This document shows positions 33,904 through 42,512 of a stretch of DNA of 64,000 bases, in pieces (position 1 is the first letter of the stretch; each line of letters begins with the position of its first letter). The DNA comes from MM2 sp035460165. GTDB lineage: Bacteria; Pseudomonadota; Gammaproteobacteria; Burkholderiales; Methylophilaceae. The position numbers and the translations under genes were made by a program. Where the stretch lies: positions 1 through 64,000 of the forward strand of contig DATHWW010000016.1 of NCBI GenBank assembly GCA_035460165.1, given 5' to 3'. The notes under the pieces were generated by a model, which was given only the letters and a program-made list of their open reading frames with translations, did not search any database and was not told the DNA's origin.

Positions 33904-34935
33904 CTACAGCACATAAGGCAAGGTCAGCGGCTCGATCACCGGACCCTCTGCGGATTGAGACCGCACCAAGCCGGCGTCTATGCTTTCCAGGCGCACTTCG
34001 TAAAGAAAATCAAATCCGCCATTCGGGCTGGGTGCGGTGCGCACAACCATGCCGACCGCTTCCGCGCTGTCCGTGCCGTAGATGTTGCTGCCGGGAGCGG
34101 GTGCCGTGTCGGCGGCGATATGCCCGAGATGCATGCGCCGCTTGACCTTACCGAGGTAATGCGTGCGCGCGACGATTTCCTGGCCGGTGTAGCAGCCTTT
34201 CTTGAAGTTGATGCCGCCCAATACGTCCAGATTCAGCATTTGCGGGACGAAGGCTTCCAGTGTGGCGGGCGTGACATCCGGGAGGCCGGCCTGGATCTCG
34301 TGCCATTCCCAGCCGTCGCTGCCGACCGGTTCGCAATGCTTGCGGAGGATGGTCCATATGTCGGCGGCATATTCCGGGCGGGTGAAGATTTCATAGCGCA
34401 TCGTGGTGCCGGGCAGGCGCAATAGGGTAGCGGTTTCGTGTTCCATCAGCTGGTGATGCTCTTCCGGCACGCTGCCGAAGTGCTCTTTCAGCGCGATGGC
34501 GGCTTCGGTGCCGGCGATGCCGATGCGGACGATGGTGTCGGACATGTCTTCGATGATCACTTTGGAGCGCAGCACGTACATTTTCAGCCGCTTCATGGAT
34601 TGCTCCCGGAGCGCGCCATTCACCTGCAAATAAATCTGGCCTTGCTGCGCAAAGGCGAGAAAGATCGCCAGCAGGCGGCCCTTGGGGTTGCAATAGCCGG
34701 AATAGTGGCTGTTGCTGCCGTCCAGCAGCTTGACGTCGTTGGTGACCTGCCCTTGCAGAAAGGTTACGGCGTCTTCGCCACCGACCCGCAGCAGCCCGAG
34801 GTGTGAAAGATCGGCGATAATGTTGCGGTTGCCAGCGAGCTGCGGCTCCTGCTCGGGATGCTTGAAATGCGCGACGCGGCCATCGGCGATGCTCGCGCCT
34901 TGCTGTGTAAGGAATTCTTGCCAGACTGGATGCAT
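33904..34935 (-). CDS. ygfZ: Folate-binding protein YgfZ (GcvT-like)
   Basis: YgfZ binds folate and supports assembly or repair of Fe-S enzymes such as MiaB and SdhB. The 343-aa protein resembles GcvT and has the diagnostic KGCYTGQEIVAR motif with its essential Cys, plus GLLRVGGEDAVTFLQGQVTND near residue 50. It is divergent from a YgfX-like gene 20 bp away, recalling the ygfXYZ clustering of other proteobacteria. iscX and Fe-S fumarase are also in the window but not linked. Confidence 0.93.
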   Translation of the reverse strand: MHPVWQEFLTQQGASIADGRVAHFKHPEQEPQLAGNRNIIADLSHLGLLRVGGEDAVTFLQGQVTNDVKLLDGSNSHYSGYCNPKGRLLAIFLAFAQQGQIYLQVNGALREQSMKRLKMYVLRSKVIIEDMSDTIVRIGIAGTEAAIALKEHFGSVPEEHHQLMEHETATLLRLPGTTMRYEIFTRPEYAADIWTILRKHCEPVGSDGWEWHEIQAGLPDVTPATLEAFVPQMLNLDVLGGINFKKGCYTGQEIVARTHYLGKVKRRMHLGHIAADTAPAPGSNIYGTDSAEAVGMVVRTAPSPNGGFDFLYEVRLESIDAGLVRSQSAEGPVIEPLTLPYVL

Positions 34936-34955
34936 GAAACGACTCCGGGAGTTTG

Positions 34956-35408
34956 ATGAAACATTATAACTTGAAGCCCATTCGACTCGCGCTGCGGCCT
35001 TCGCGCCGACTGGCTGCCGTGCTGGCCCTGGCCGGTGTCGGCGCCTGCACAGCCATCGCGCTTTTGCCGCTGCAGCTCTGGCAGAAACTGGTGCTGGCGT
35101 TATTCATCGCCGCTGCCGCCGGCTACCATGTCGCCAGGGATGCGCTGCTGCGCACGCCACAGTCCATCGTCGCACTGGAAGTCACGAGTGAAGGTGCGTT
35201 ACGGTTCCAATCGCGCGCCGAAACATGGGCCGATGCCGAAGTACGCGGCGACAGCTTCGTCACCCCATGGCTGACGGTTCTGAACCTGACTGAACCGGAC
35301 AAACGTTTGGCGCGGCGCGCAGTACTGTTGTCCGACAGCGGCGATGCCGAGATGTTTCGGCGTTTGCGCGTCTGGCTGCGCTGGGGTAGCCAGGCCGGGC
35401 CGGAATAG
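34956..35408 (+). CDS. YgfX (CptA)-like inner-membrane protein
   Basis: A 150-aa protein starting at ATG 34956 behind GGGAG; a TTG one codon earlier is less likely. It has a basic N-terminus, two membrane helices (about 20-60: LAAVLALAGVGACTAIALL, then LVLALFIAAAAGYHVARDA) and a cytoplasmic domain (IVALEVTSEGALRFQSR, WLTVLNLT, RRLRVWLRW). This is the YgfX pattern, a protein linked in E. coli to FtsZ/MreB inhibition and to SdhE. Divergent from ygfZ, with no sdhE beside it. Confidence 0.7.
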   Translation: MKHYNLKPIRLALRPSRRLAAVLALAGVGACTAIALLPLQLWQKLVLALFIAAAAGYHVARDALLRTPQSIVALEVTSEGALRFQSRAETWADAEVRGDSFVTPWLTVLNLTEPDKRLARRAVLLSDSGDAEMFRRLRVWLRWGSQAGPE

Positions 35409-35543
35409 CCGGTTTCACATTGCAGCCAGGGCTTGCGCAATCGCAGAAACGGGATGAAGATAATGCAGTCCTACATGCGTTCCGTCCGGAACGTTTTCGT
35501 TTCTATGGCCTGTCACAAGTGACGCACTGTTGAGGGAGTGATT

Positions 35544-37016
35544 ATGGATAGAAGCAGAATCAAAACCGTACCGAGGACCGAGGTATCCGACGACCAGCGC
35601 ACAGTCAAGGAGACCGATTTTCGCATCGTCGCCCAGGATGCGCCGGTCATGCTGTGGTTCACCAATGCCGAAGGCAAGGTCATCTTCACCAATACGCGTT
35701 GGAAAAAATTCGTCAGCGGCGATTCCGACAGTACGGAGGTGGGCAGCGATGCCTGGCTCGACGCCTTGCACCCGGACGACGTGAATGCCTGCATGACAAC
35801 CTTTCAGAACGCCTTCCAGCAGCGCGAATCCTTCCAGATGGAATATCGCCTGCGGCGCTCGGACGGCCAATACCGCTACGTGCACGATACCGGTGAGCCG
35901 TATATCAACAAGGAAGGGAAATTTTCCGGCTTCATCGGCTCTTCCACTGACATCACCGACCGCAAGAACCACGAAATGCAGCTGCGCCTGTCGCAGTTGG
36001 AGCTGACGCAGCATAACCAGGAAATGCAGTTCATCAACGAGCTGAATTCCTATCTGCAGGTGTGCGTTTCGTTCGAAGAAACGCACCCCATCATCGAGCA
36101 TTACGCCAAGAAAATATTCGCCGACTACACCGGCGTACTGTACCTGTTCGACGAGAGCCACAGCATGGTCGCGACCGTGGCGCGCTGGGGCAAGGATGAA
36201 TGCCTGTCGCAGGAGGTACTTACTCCGCACGACTGCTGGGGCTTGCGCCAGGGCAAGGTGCACGCGGTGAGCGGCGTCAACGAGGGCATCGTCTGCGACC
36301 ATATCGTCGGGGTGTGCACCCATGGCTATGTCTGCGCGCCGGTGATCGCCCAGGGCGAAATGATAGGCGTGTTGAGCGTGACGCTGGGTTCCGACGAGCT
36401 GGCCGGCCCGGACAAGCTACAAACGTCGGTCGAATCGCGCACGCGCCTGATCGCGATGGCGGCGGACAACCTAGGCATGGCGCTGGTCAGCCTGAAACTA
36501 CGTGAGGAATTGCGCAGCCGCTCGGTGCGCGATCCGCTGACCAAGCTGTTCAACCGCCGCTACCTGGAGGAAACCTTAATCCGCGAATTGGCCAACGGCA
36601 AGCGTACGGGGCAGAAGCTTGGCATCGTGATGATCGACATCGACCATTTCAAGCAGTACAACGACAGGCACGGCCACGACGCCGGCGATTATGTGCTGGC
36701 GGAGATCGCCAATCTGATCCAAACCAAACTGCGCAGCGGCGATATTGCCTGCCGCTATGGCGGCGAGGAGCTGGTGCTGGTGATGCCGGGAGCATTCAAG
36801 GACATCGCGGCCCAACGGGCGGAACTGATACGCGAGCTGGTCGAGAAGCACCAGTTCCTCTACAAGGGCCAGGATCTGTCCGGTGTGACCGTTTCCCTCG
36901 GCGTCGCGGATTACCCGGAGGACGGCGATAGCTCCACTGCGCTGATGCGGGCGGCTGACAAGGCGCTTTATCGTGCCAAGGACGAAGGGCGCAATCGCGT
37001 GATCGTGGCGGGCTAG
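35544..37016 (+). CDS. Diguanylate cyclase with PAS and GAF domains
   Basis: Cytoplasmic c-di-GMP synthase, 490 aa. ATG at 35544 has the SD GAGGGAG five bases upstream; a GTG two codons earlier is possible. Domains: PAS/PAC (about 20-145, ending GFIGSSTDITDRK), GAF (about 170-325) and GGDEF (about 335-490). The active site is YGGEEL, and an inhibitory I-site RSGD lies five residues before it, so product feedback is expected. No membrane segment. It could feed the riboswitch-controlled EAL-HDOD/algC unit at 8-9.5 kb. It overlaps the convergent mxaL-like gene by 4 bp. Confidence 0.93.
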   Translation: MDRSRIKTVPRTEVSDDQRTVKETDFRIVAQDAPVMLWFTNAEGKVIFTNTRWKKFVSGDSDSTEVGSDAWLDALHPDDVNACMTTFQNAFQQRESFQMEYRLRRSDGQYRYVHDTGEPYINKEGKFSGFIGSSTDITDRKNHEMQLRLSQLELTQHNQEMQFINELNSYLQVCVSFEETHPIIEHYAKKIFADYTGVLYLFDESHSMVATVARWGKDECLSQEVLTPHDCWGLRQGKVHAVSGVNEGIVCDHIVGVCTHGYVCAPVIAQGEMIGVLSVTLGSDELAGPDKLQTSVESRTRLIAMAADNLGMALVSLKLREELRSRSVRDPLTKLFNRRYLEETLIRELANGKRTGQKLGIVMIDIDHFKQYNDRHGHDAGDYVLAEIANLIQTKLRSGDIACRYGGEELVLVMPGAFKDIAAQRAELIRELVEKHQFLYKGQDLSGVTVSLGVADYPEDGDSSTALMRAADKALYRAKDEGRNRVIVAG

Positions 37017-38020
37017 TGTTGCCTGTGCCGGCGCAGCCACAGCGCGCGGATGAGATGCTGCGGGTGCGGCGGCACATAGGCGGCCAGCAACAATAGCGCC
37101 GCGAGCGCGGCGAGCAGCCAGCTCACTTCCATCGGTGCCCAGCCGCGCCGTGCCGGGGCTTGTTCCTTCAGTGCGGCAATGACGGTCGGGGAGCTGTTGC
37201 CGCGAATGTAGCGCGCCTTGATCTCCTTCGCCAATGTCTGCAGGTATTTCTCGTCCAGCACGGAAAGGTAGCGTTCGTAATCCTGCGTTGCCACGCTGTC
37301 GTCGCGGCGGCCGCGCGTTTCGTCGGAAACCTGGGCGATGCCGGGTTCGAGCTGGTAGGTATTTTCGGACCAGTAGCCGATGATCTTGTTGTTCTCGTCC
37401 ATCTTCGGAACCGGCGTGGGCTTGTCGCCGCCGATGCCGACCAGCAGCCAGCCGCTGCCGCCCTGCCAGTTGGAAAGATCGGCGCGATTGAAAGCATGCA
37501 ATAACGGCGCCTCTTCGCCATCCGTGAAAAACACCACACGCGCCGGTTCAGGCAAGGCCTTCAGCGCCGCCGAGGCGGACAGCATGCCGAATCCGAGGCG
37601 GCTGTTGCCATGCCAGGCCTGACGCCATTCGATGTGTTCCACCGTGTCTTGAATCGCGTCGAAACTGGCGCAAACCTCAACTGGATGAAATATCGTTGAA
37701 ACCACCACTCCGGCGAACAGCGCGACGCCGACGCGCGTGCCGCAAGGCATGGAGGCAATCGCATCGTGCAGCAGGCGGCGGGTATAAGCGATACGGCTGG
37801 TTTTCTTCCCGGCTATCCGCATGTCCTCCGTGTTCATGCTTTGGGTAATGTCCACCACCAGCAGATAGGTGTGGATGTCGCGCTGCACCGGAGCGGTGGG
37901 GCGGAACAAGGCAATGATCAGCAGCAGGAGTGCTGCCGAGAGGAAAGCGACATCGCGGCGCCGGCGCAAGGCGCCGGTCAGGTTGCGCAGCAGGGACGTG
38001 GTGCGGAGTGCGGCCGACAT
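37013..38020 (-). CDS. mxaL: MxaL-like von Willebrand factor A protein, second copy
   Basis: A 335-aa protein with an N-terminal membrane helix (about 25-42), a periplasmic vWA domain and a C-terminal helix (about 302-320). The metal-dependent adhesion site is VVDITQSMNTEDM, with Thr instead of the first Ser of DxSxS; a second motif is FFTDGEEAP. It is a tandem paralogue of the gene at 38140-39135, sharing MPCGTRV, GNSRL and LDEKYL/LDEEYL. MxaL proteins support assembly of methanol dehydrogenase; none is encoded in this window, so the partner here is unknown. Last gene of the operon, 119 bp behind its paralogue. Confidence 0.75.
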   Translation of the reverse strand: MSAALRTTSLLRNLTGALRRRRDVAFLSAALLLLIIALFRPTAPVQRDIHTYLLVVDITQSMNTEDMRIAGKKTSRIAYTRRLLHDAIASMPCGTRVGVALFAGVVVSTIFHPVEVCASFDAIQDTVEHIEWRQAWHGNSRLGFGMLSASAALKALPEPARVVFFTDGEEAPLLHAFNRADLSNWQGGSGWLLVGIGGDKPTPVPKMDENNKIIGYWSENTYQLEPGIAQVSDETRGRRDDSVATQDYERYLSVLDEKYLQTLAKEIKARYIRGNSSPTVIAALKEQAPARRGWAPMEVSWLLAALAALLLLAAYVPPHPQHLIRALWLRRHRQH

Positions 38021-38139
38021 GAGCGCGATTTAACCATATTTTTATTATGGAAGGGTTGTGCCCATGACTGCTGATGGCGTGTCATAAACCGGAAAGTGTT
38101 GCTGAAATCCAGATCTGCCTGCTGCTGCCCTGGCAGACC

Positions 38140-39135
38140 TTAACCCGGCAGACGGATGAGTTTGTAGCGATGCAGCAGCCTGCGCAGCAGTTGTAGCGGG
38201 TGATGGGTGAAATACGCAGCCAGCAGCAGCAAGCCGGCCAGCCCTGCGAGTATGCGATGGATTTCCATCGGTGCGATGTCGCGGCGCGCCGGCTTGAGGC
38301 TGGTGATGGCCGACTGCACGCCGGCAATGCTGCTGCCCCGCACGTAATCGCTGCCTATCTCGGCGGAGTATTTCTTCAGATACTCCTCATCCAGCTTGGA
38401 ATATTGCCGCGAGCTGTCCATCAGTGCCACGCCGTCGTCGCGTGCGCCGAAGTTTTCCTGCGAAATCTGTGCGACGCCCGGCTGCATCTGGAAGCTTTCC
38501 GCAGACCAGTAACCGAGCAGCTTGTTGTTTTCGTCGAACTTGGGAATGGGAGCGCCCTTTTCGCTGCCGATGCCGACGACCAGCCAGCCTTTTCCCCCCT
38601 GGAAATCCGTCAGTTCCAGTGTGTTGAAGGCATGCAGGCGCGGCGCCTCTTCGCCGTCGGTGAGGAATACCACCTGGGCAGGCTCGCCTAGCGTGCGCGT
38701 CAGATGGGCGATGGACTGGGCGCCTTGACGCAGCCGGCTGTTGCCCGACCAGGCCATGCGCCACTCCATGTGGGCAATGTTGTCTTGGATGGCGTCGAAA
38801 TTGCGGCAGACTTCGATCGGGCTGTATTGCAGGGCTGCGCTGGACCCGGCGAAAAAGGCGAGGCTGACGCGCGTGCCGCATGGCATACCCGAGATCAGGT
38901 CGTGCAGTAGGCGGCGGGTGTAAGCGTTGCGGCTGGCCGGCTTGCCGTCCACCATCATGTCCACCGTATTCATGCTCTGGGTGATGTCCACCACCAGCAA
39001 ATAGGTGTAGATGTCGCGCTGCACCTGCACCGTCGGGCGCAGCAGCGCCACCAATAGCAGCAACGCCGCTCCGCCCAGCAGCGCGAAATCGCGGTGGTGC
39101 TTCAGGTAGTCGATGACCATGCGCAGCTTGTTCAC
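38140..39135 (-). CDS. mxaL: MxaL-like von Willebrand factor A protein, first copy
   Basis: GTG at 39135, two bases after the mxaK-like stop, gives 331 aa; ATG at 39120 and a TTG at 39141 are alternatives, and the longer frame is an mxaK shadow. It has one N-terminal membrane helix, a periplasmic vWA domain with VVDITQSMNTVDM and FLTDGEEAP, and a C-terminal helix (about 297-314). Its neighbours (mxaK-, mxaC-, mxaA-, mxaS-, mxaR-like genes upstream in order) make MxaL the best identity. In methylotrophs this group is needed to activate methanol dehydrogenase. Confidence 0.78.
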   Translation of the reverse strand: MNKLRMVIDYLKHHRDFALLGGAALLLLVALLRPTVQVQRDIYTYLLVVDITQSMNTVDMMVDGKPASRNAYTRRLLHDLISGMPCGTRVSLAFFAGSSAALQYSPIEVCRNFDAIQDNIAHMEWRMAWSGNSRLRQGAQSIAHLTRTLGEPAQVVFLTDGEEAPRLHAFNTLELTDFQGGKGWLVVGIGSEKGAPIPKFDENNKLLGYWSAESFQMQPGVAQISQENFGARDDGVALMDSSRQYSKLDEEYLKKYSAEIGSDYVRGSSIAGVQSAITSLKPARRDIAPMEIHRILAGLAGLLLLAAYFTHHPLQLLRRLLHRYKLIRLPG

Positions 39136-39137
39136 GG

Positions 39138-39674
39138 TCAAGGGAGTCCCACCGGAATATTGCCCATGATCAGCCCCGGCGAATCCGACTCGCCTACGCC
39201 GGGAGTAGCTTCTGACGGCAGCATGGTGAGTATGCGGTCGAGATTGTGGCGCGCATCCCAATGCTCGCTATCCAGCCGCAGCGATTGCATATAGGCGGTT
39301 TTGGCCTGCGTCAGCAGGTAGACCGCCTCATCGCGCACGGTGAGGTCGCGGCCGTTGATGGCCAGTCCGCGCAGGAAAAAGATGTTGCCCAGGTTGAATT
39401 GCACCGCCGCGCGCTGGCTGGGCGTGCCTTTTTCCGTCAGTTGCAGGAACAGCAGGGTGGAATCCTGGTAGCGGCCGCTCTTGCCCAGCCAGTAGGCAGC
39501 GGAAAACTTGGCCTCGTAGGATTGGGTATCCGTGACCGGCGTCTTGCCCGAAGCTACCGCCCGGTTGAAGTTCTCGATCTGCCGGATGCGGTTGGCTTCC
39601 CATGCCGCCCCTGCGCCGGCCGCGATCGCGGCGGCGAGCAGAAGAGCTGTCAGTTTTTTTGCACTCAGCGCCAT
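39138..39674 (-). CDS. mxaK: MxaK-like protein
   Basis: A 178-aa protein with one N-terminal membrane anchor (about 7-25) and a TPR-like helical periplasmic part (ASGKTPVTDTQSYEAKFSAA, AAVQFNLGNIFFLRGL, RLDSEHWDARHNLDRIL). It ends in IPVGLP, a tail seen in MxaK. The tetratricopeptide repeats suggest a scaffold for the flanking vWA proteins. It overlaps the mxaC-like gene by 10 bp and precedes the mxaL-like gene by 2 bp. Confidence 0.75.
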   Translation of the reverse strand: MALSAKKLTALLLAAAIAAGAGAAWEANRIRQIENFNRAVASGKTPVTDTQSYEAKFSAAYWLGKSGRYQDSTLLFLQLTEKGTPSQRAAVQFNLGNIFFLRGLAINGRDLTVRDEAVYLLTQAKTAYMQSLRLDSEHWDARHNLDRILTMLPSEATPGVGESDSPGLIMGNIPVGLP

Positions 39675-40645
39675 GTCTTAACCTCCAGTAACTTGATGCC
39701 CAACAGCGCGGCGATCATCAGCGCCGCCAGCGCGAAGCAGTGCGAGGTAAAGTCGCGCCCCGGGATCTGCTCCATGTAGCGGATAGGTTTCTTTTCCTTG
39801 CGATTGATGTCGTCGATGGCCAGCGCCAGCGATTGCGGATCGTCGGCCTCATAAGGCTGGTAGCCGGAGCGCATGCTCTTGAAATACTGGTGCAGCTCGA
39901 TGGAAGGCGGCAACGGTTGGTCCTCGGGCGGCTTGTATTCTTCGTCGAAAATGCTGATCGCGCCCGGTTGGCGCAATACGATCCAGTACAGGGTGACGTT
40001 CATGCGAGCCAGCCAGTCGCGGATTTTTTGCTGGGCATCGGTACCGATGCGTCCGGCACCGTCGGACAGCAGCACGAGCGCGCGCGAGCCGGAGTCCGGC
40101 GTCTTGTCGAACATTCCCAGCGCGGTGGTGAGGCCGCTGCCGATATTGGTCTGGAACAGGCCGGGGCCGCCAGCGGCGTCGATCGCGGCAAGGATGGCCT
40201 CGCGGCTCTGGGTGAGCGGCATCACGTACATCGCCGAATTGCTGAAGGTCACCATGCCGAACATATCGTTCTTGCGCTGATTGACGAAATCCGTGATCAG
40301 CCGCCGCGCCGCTGCGGATTTCGATTCGCCCGCCCGGCCGCTGATCATTGAGCCGGAAAACGGATCGTCCATACTCGCGCTGCGATCGATGGTCAGCACG
40401 ATCTGCGCGCCCTCGCCGATACGCTCGACCTTCTGTGCCGCGGTGTGCGGCCCGGCGATGCCGAGAATGATCAACAGCAGCGCCAGCGCAGCGAGGATCT
40501 TGAGCAACAATCCCATCAGCTCGGAAAGCCGGTCGCGAGGCAGTATCTGCGTCCAGGAATAGGTGCGGCTATGCGTGCGCTCCAGCAGCAGCGGGAGCAT
40601 CGCCAGCGGCAGCAGGAAAAGTACCCAGTAAGTGTTGAACAGCAT
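39665..40645 (-). CDS. mxaC: MxaC-like von Willebrand factor A protein
   Basis: A 326-aa BatA-type protein with N-terminal membrane helices (about 7-22 and 47-66), a vWA domain with a complete metal site (LTIDRSASMDDPF and VLLSDGAGRIG), and a C-terminal helix (about 303-320). It lies between the mxaA- and mxaK-like genes, the position of MxaC. Unlike the MxaL copies it keeps canonical DxSxS. A 70-bp gap separates it from mxaA. Confidence 0.75.
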   Translation of the reverse strand: MLFNTYWVLFLLPLAMLPLLLERTHSRTYSWTQILPRDRLSELMGLLLKILAALALLLIILGIAGPHTAAQKVERIGEGAQIVLTIDRSASMDDPFSGSMISGRAGESKSAAARRLITDFVNQRKNDMFGMVTFSNSAMYVMPLTQSREAILAAIDAAGGPGLFQTNIGSGLTTALGMFDKTPDSGSRALVLLSDGAGRIGTDAQQKIRDWLARMNVTLYWIVLRQPGAISIFDEEYKPPEDQPLPPSIELHQYFKSMRSGYQPYEADDPQSLALAIDDINRKEKKPIRYMEQIPGRDFTSHCFALAALMIAALLGIKLLEVKTWR

Positions 40646-40715
40646 GCGATTCAGCTTTCCGTGGGGCTTGTAGCGCAGGCGAGCACGCGGGCGCTACGAA
40701 AAGTCAGGGATGCCA

Positions 40716-41645
40716 TCATTTCAATCCACGCTCGCAATCGCGGCAGCGGCGGCAGAATGTGCGCAGCCATTCCATTGCGTCGCCGTCGATGCCATGCGGT
40801 GCGGTTGGTTCGAAGAACACCGTGCGCGATAGTCCGAAAAACTGGTCGATTTCAGTACCGACTGGTGCGAATCCCGGCCTGCGCGACAGGAAAGCGTCAC
40901 CGTCGAACACGCTGTTCCCTGCCGTGGTATTCAATGCCTGGTGCAGACGCGAAATCCCTTGCGACAAGCCTTCGGAAGTTGCCGGAAGTTTTTTCAGGTC
41001 GCGGTAGGCGCGAGCGAAAGGGCCGCCCATGCGCGGCAGCCATGACGAGGTGCCAAGGACGTAAAGCAGTCCGAGCAGGGAAGCCGCAAGTATGCCCAGC
41101 GCGGCCCACAGGAATTGGTAATGACGGGTGGCGTCGAGTTTGAGCGGGCCGCGGAAACCGCTCATGTCGCGCTCGACCACCACCGAGCCGTATACCGCCA
41201 GCGGCGAGATACGGAAACTCCAGCTGGGGATGCGAATCTCGAAATTCTTGCCTTCGCCGCCGAACTTGACGAATTCGGCTGGGAGAATGGCCGGTTTGGC
41301 GACGATGTTGTTGGTGAACACCTGGTAGGAAAGGTGCAGGGTGTAGACGGTGGTGTCGATGCCGGATTTGGTTTCAAGCTTCACCTCGCGCACTTCGACG
41401 CCGCTGCCCTTGCCGCGGCGCTTCTTGTCGTTGCCGGCGATGGGCAGCGAGGTTTCCAGCAGCACGTAGGGTTTTTTCGCTTCCAGGATGATGGTGCGTT
41501 CCAGGATGTCGCCCACCGAGTACCCGACGTCGCGTCGGGGTTCGATGGTGCGAACCGAGACGCGCGGATCGGTGGCGACCCCGTCTTCGGCGTGGGCACT
41601 CATTATGCAGAGCAGGGAAAACGCGGTAATAAGTAATCTCATCAT
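40716..41645 (-). CDS. mxaA: MxaA-like periplasmic protein
   Basis: A 309-aa protein with a signal peptide (about 1-19, ending AHA), a periplasmic beta-rich domain (RDVGYSVGDILERTIIL, LHLSYQVFTNN), a membrane helix (about 180-203: FLWAALGILAASLLGLLYVLG) and a cytoplasmic C-terminal helical region (FARAYRDLKKLPATSEG, ISRLHQALNTTAG) that ends with CRRCRDC. This layout matches MxaA of methanol dehydrogenase maturation. It overlaps the DUF58 gene by one base. Confidence 0.72.
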   Translation of the reverse strand: MMRLLITAFSLLCIMSAHAEDGVATDPRVSVRTIEPRRDVGYSVGDILERTIILEAKKPYVLLETSLPIAGNDKKRRGKGSGVEVREVKLETKSGIDTTVYTLHLSYQVFTNNIVAKPAILPAEFVKFGGEGKNFEIRIPSWSFRISPLAVYGSVVVERDMSGFRGPLKLDATRHYQFLWAALGILAASLLGLLYVLGTSSWLPRMGGPFARAYRDLKKLPATSEGLSQGISRLHQALNTTAGNSVFDGDAFLSRRPGFAPVGTEIDQFFGLSRTVFFEPTAPHGIDGDAMEWLRTFCRRCRDCERGLK

Positions 41646-42508
41646 CAGGCGGCCACAAACTGGTAAAAGTATTCGGTCAAATCATCCGCCTCGAAGCCGT
41701 CCTCGATGAACAGTGGCGGCATGTCGAAGCTCATGAACAGTTTTTCGAGCGCGCTGCGGCGGTCTTCGAAGGCCTGCAGGATGCGCTCGCGGAAATTCTT
41801 GCGCAGGAAGAGCGTGCGCCGCGCGCCGGTTTCGCAGTCGGTCACGCTGGCAATGCCGAATTCCGGCAAGCTGCGATATTCCGCCGCATCCCACAGGATC
41901 AGCGGCACCACGTGATGGCGCATCAAGCTGCCCAGATGGCGTTCAAGTTGCTCCAGCGGTGTATGGAAATCCGACACCAGCAGCACCAGCGAACGTTCGC
42001 GCGGCAAGTACTGGCTCACGTCGCTCAAGCCGGCGGCGCCGATATGGCCGGGGCGGTGGGCGGCGAGGCGCTCGGTCAATTCGAATGCGCCGTGCACTTT
42101 GGTGGAAGACATGAACATCCAGTCTTCGCGCACTTGTTCGTCGAATCCGATAAAGCCGAATGGATCGTTCACGCGGAAGGCGGAATAGGCGGCTGAGGCG
42201 GTGATCTCGGCGGCGATTTCCAGTTTGCGCATCTGGCCGGAAAAGCCCATCGATCCCGACAGGTCGCAGGCGACAAAAACCGGCACCGCACTGCGCTGGT
42301 TGAAAATCCGCACCCAGACCTGGTCGAACGGGTCGCGTATGGTTTGCCGGATGTCGATGCGGCGCGGGTCGGGATACGAGATCAAGGGGGCATGGCCGCG
42401 AAAGTCCATGCCCAGCCCACGCTGCGCACTGGCATGGCGGCCCGGATGGCGGCCGCGTGAACGCCAGCCGATCTGGTAGGTGAACTCCTTGATTTGGCCT
42501 TCGATCAT
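41645..42508 (-). CDS. mxaS: MxaS-like DUF58 protein
   Basis: ATG at 42508 lies 4 bp after the MoxR-type stop and gives 287 aa; an upstream extension is a shadow. The DUF58 core is visible: RSRGRHPGRHASAQRGLGMDFRGH, then a vWA-like ACDLSGSMGF. Such proteins pair with MoxR ATPases in chaperone-like systems. Between mxaR- and mxaA-like genes it corresponds to MxaS. Confidence 0.78.
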   Translation of the reverse strand: MIEGQIKEFTYQIGWRSRGRHPGRHASAQRGLGMDFRGHAPLISYPDPRRIDIRQTIRDPFDQVWVRIFNQRSAVPVFVACDLSGSMGFSGQMRKLEIAAEITASAAYSAFRVNDPFGFIGFDEQVREDWMFMSSTKVHGAFELTERLAAHRPGHIGAAGLSDVSQYLPRERSLVLLVSDFHTPLEQLERHLGSLMRHHVVPLILWDAAEYRSLPEFGIASVTDCETGARRTLFLRKNFRERILQAFEDRRSALEKLFMSFDMPPLFIEDGFEADDLTEYFYQFVAA

Positions 42509-42512
42509 GTTG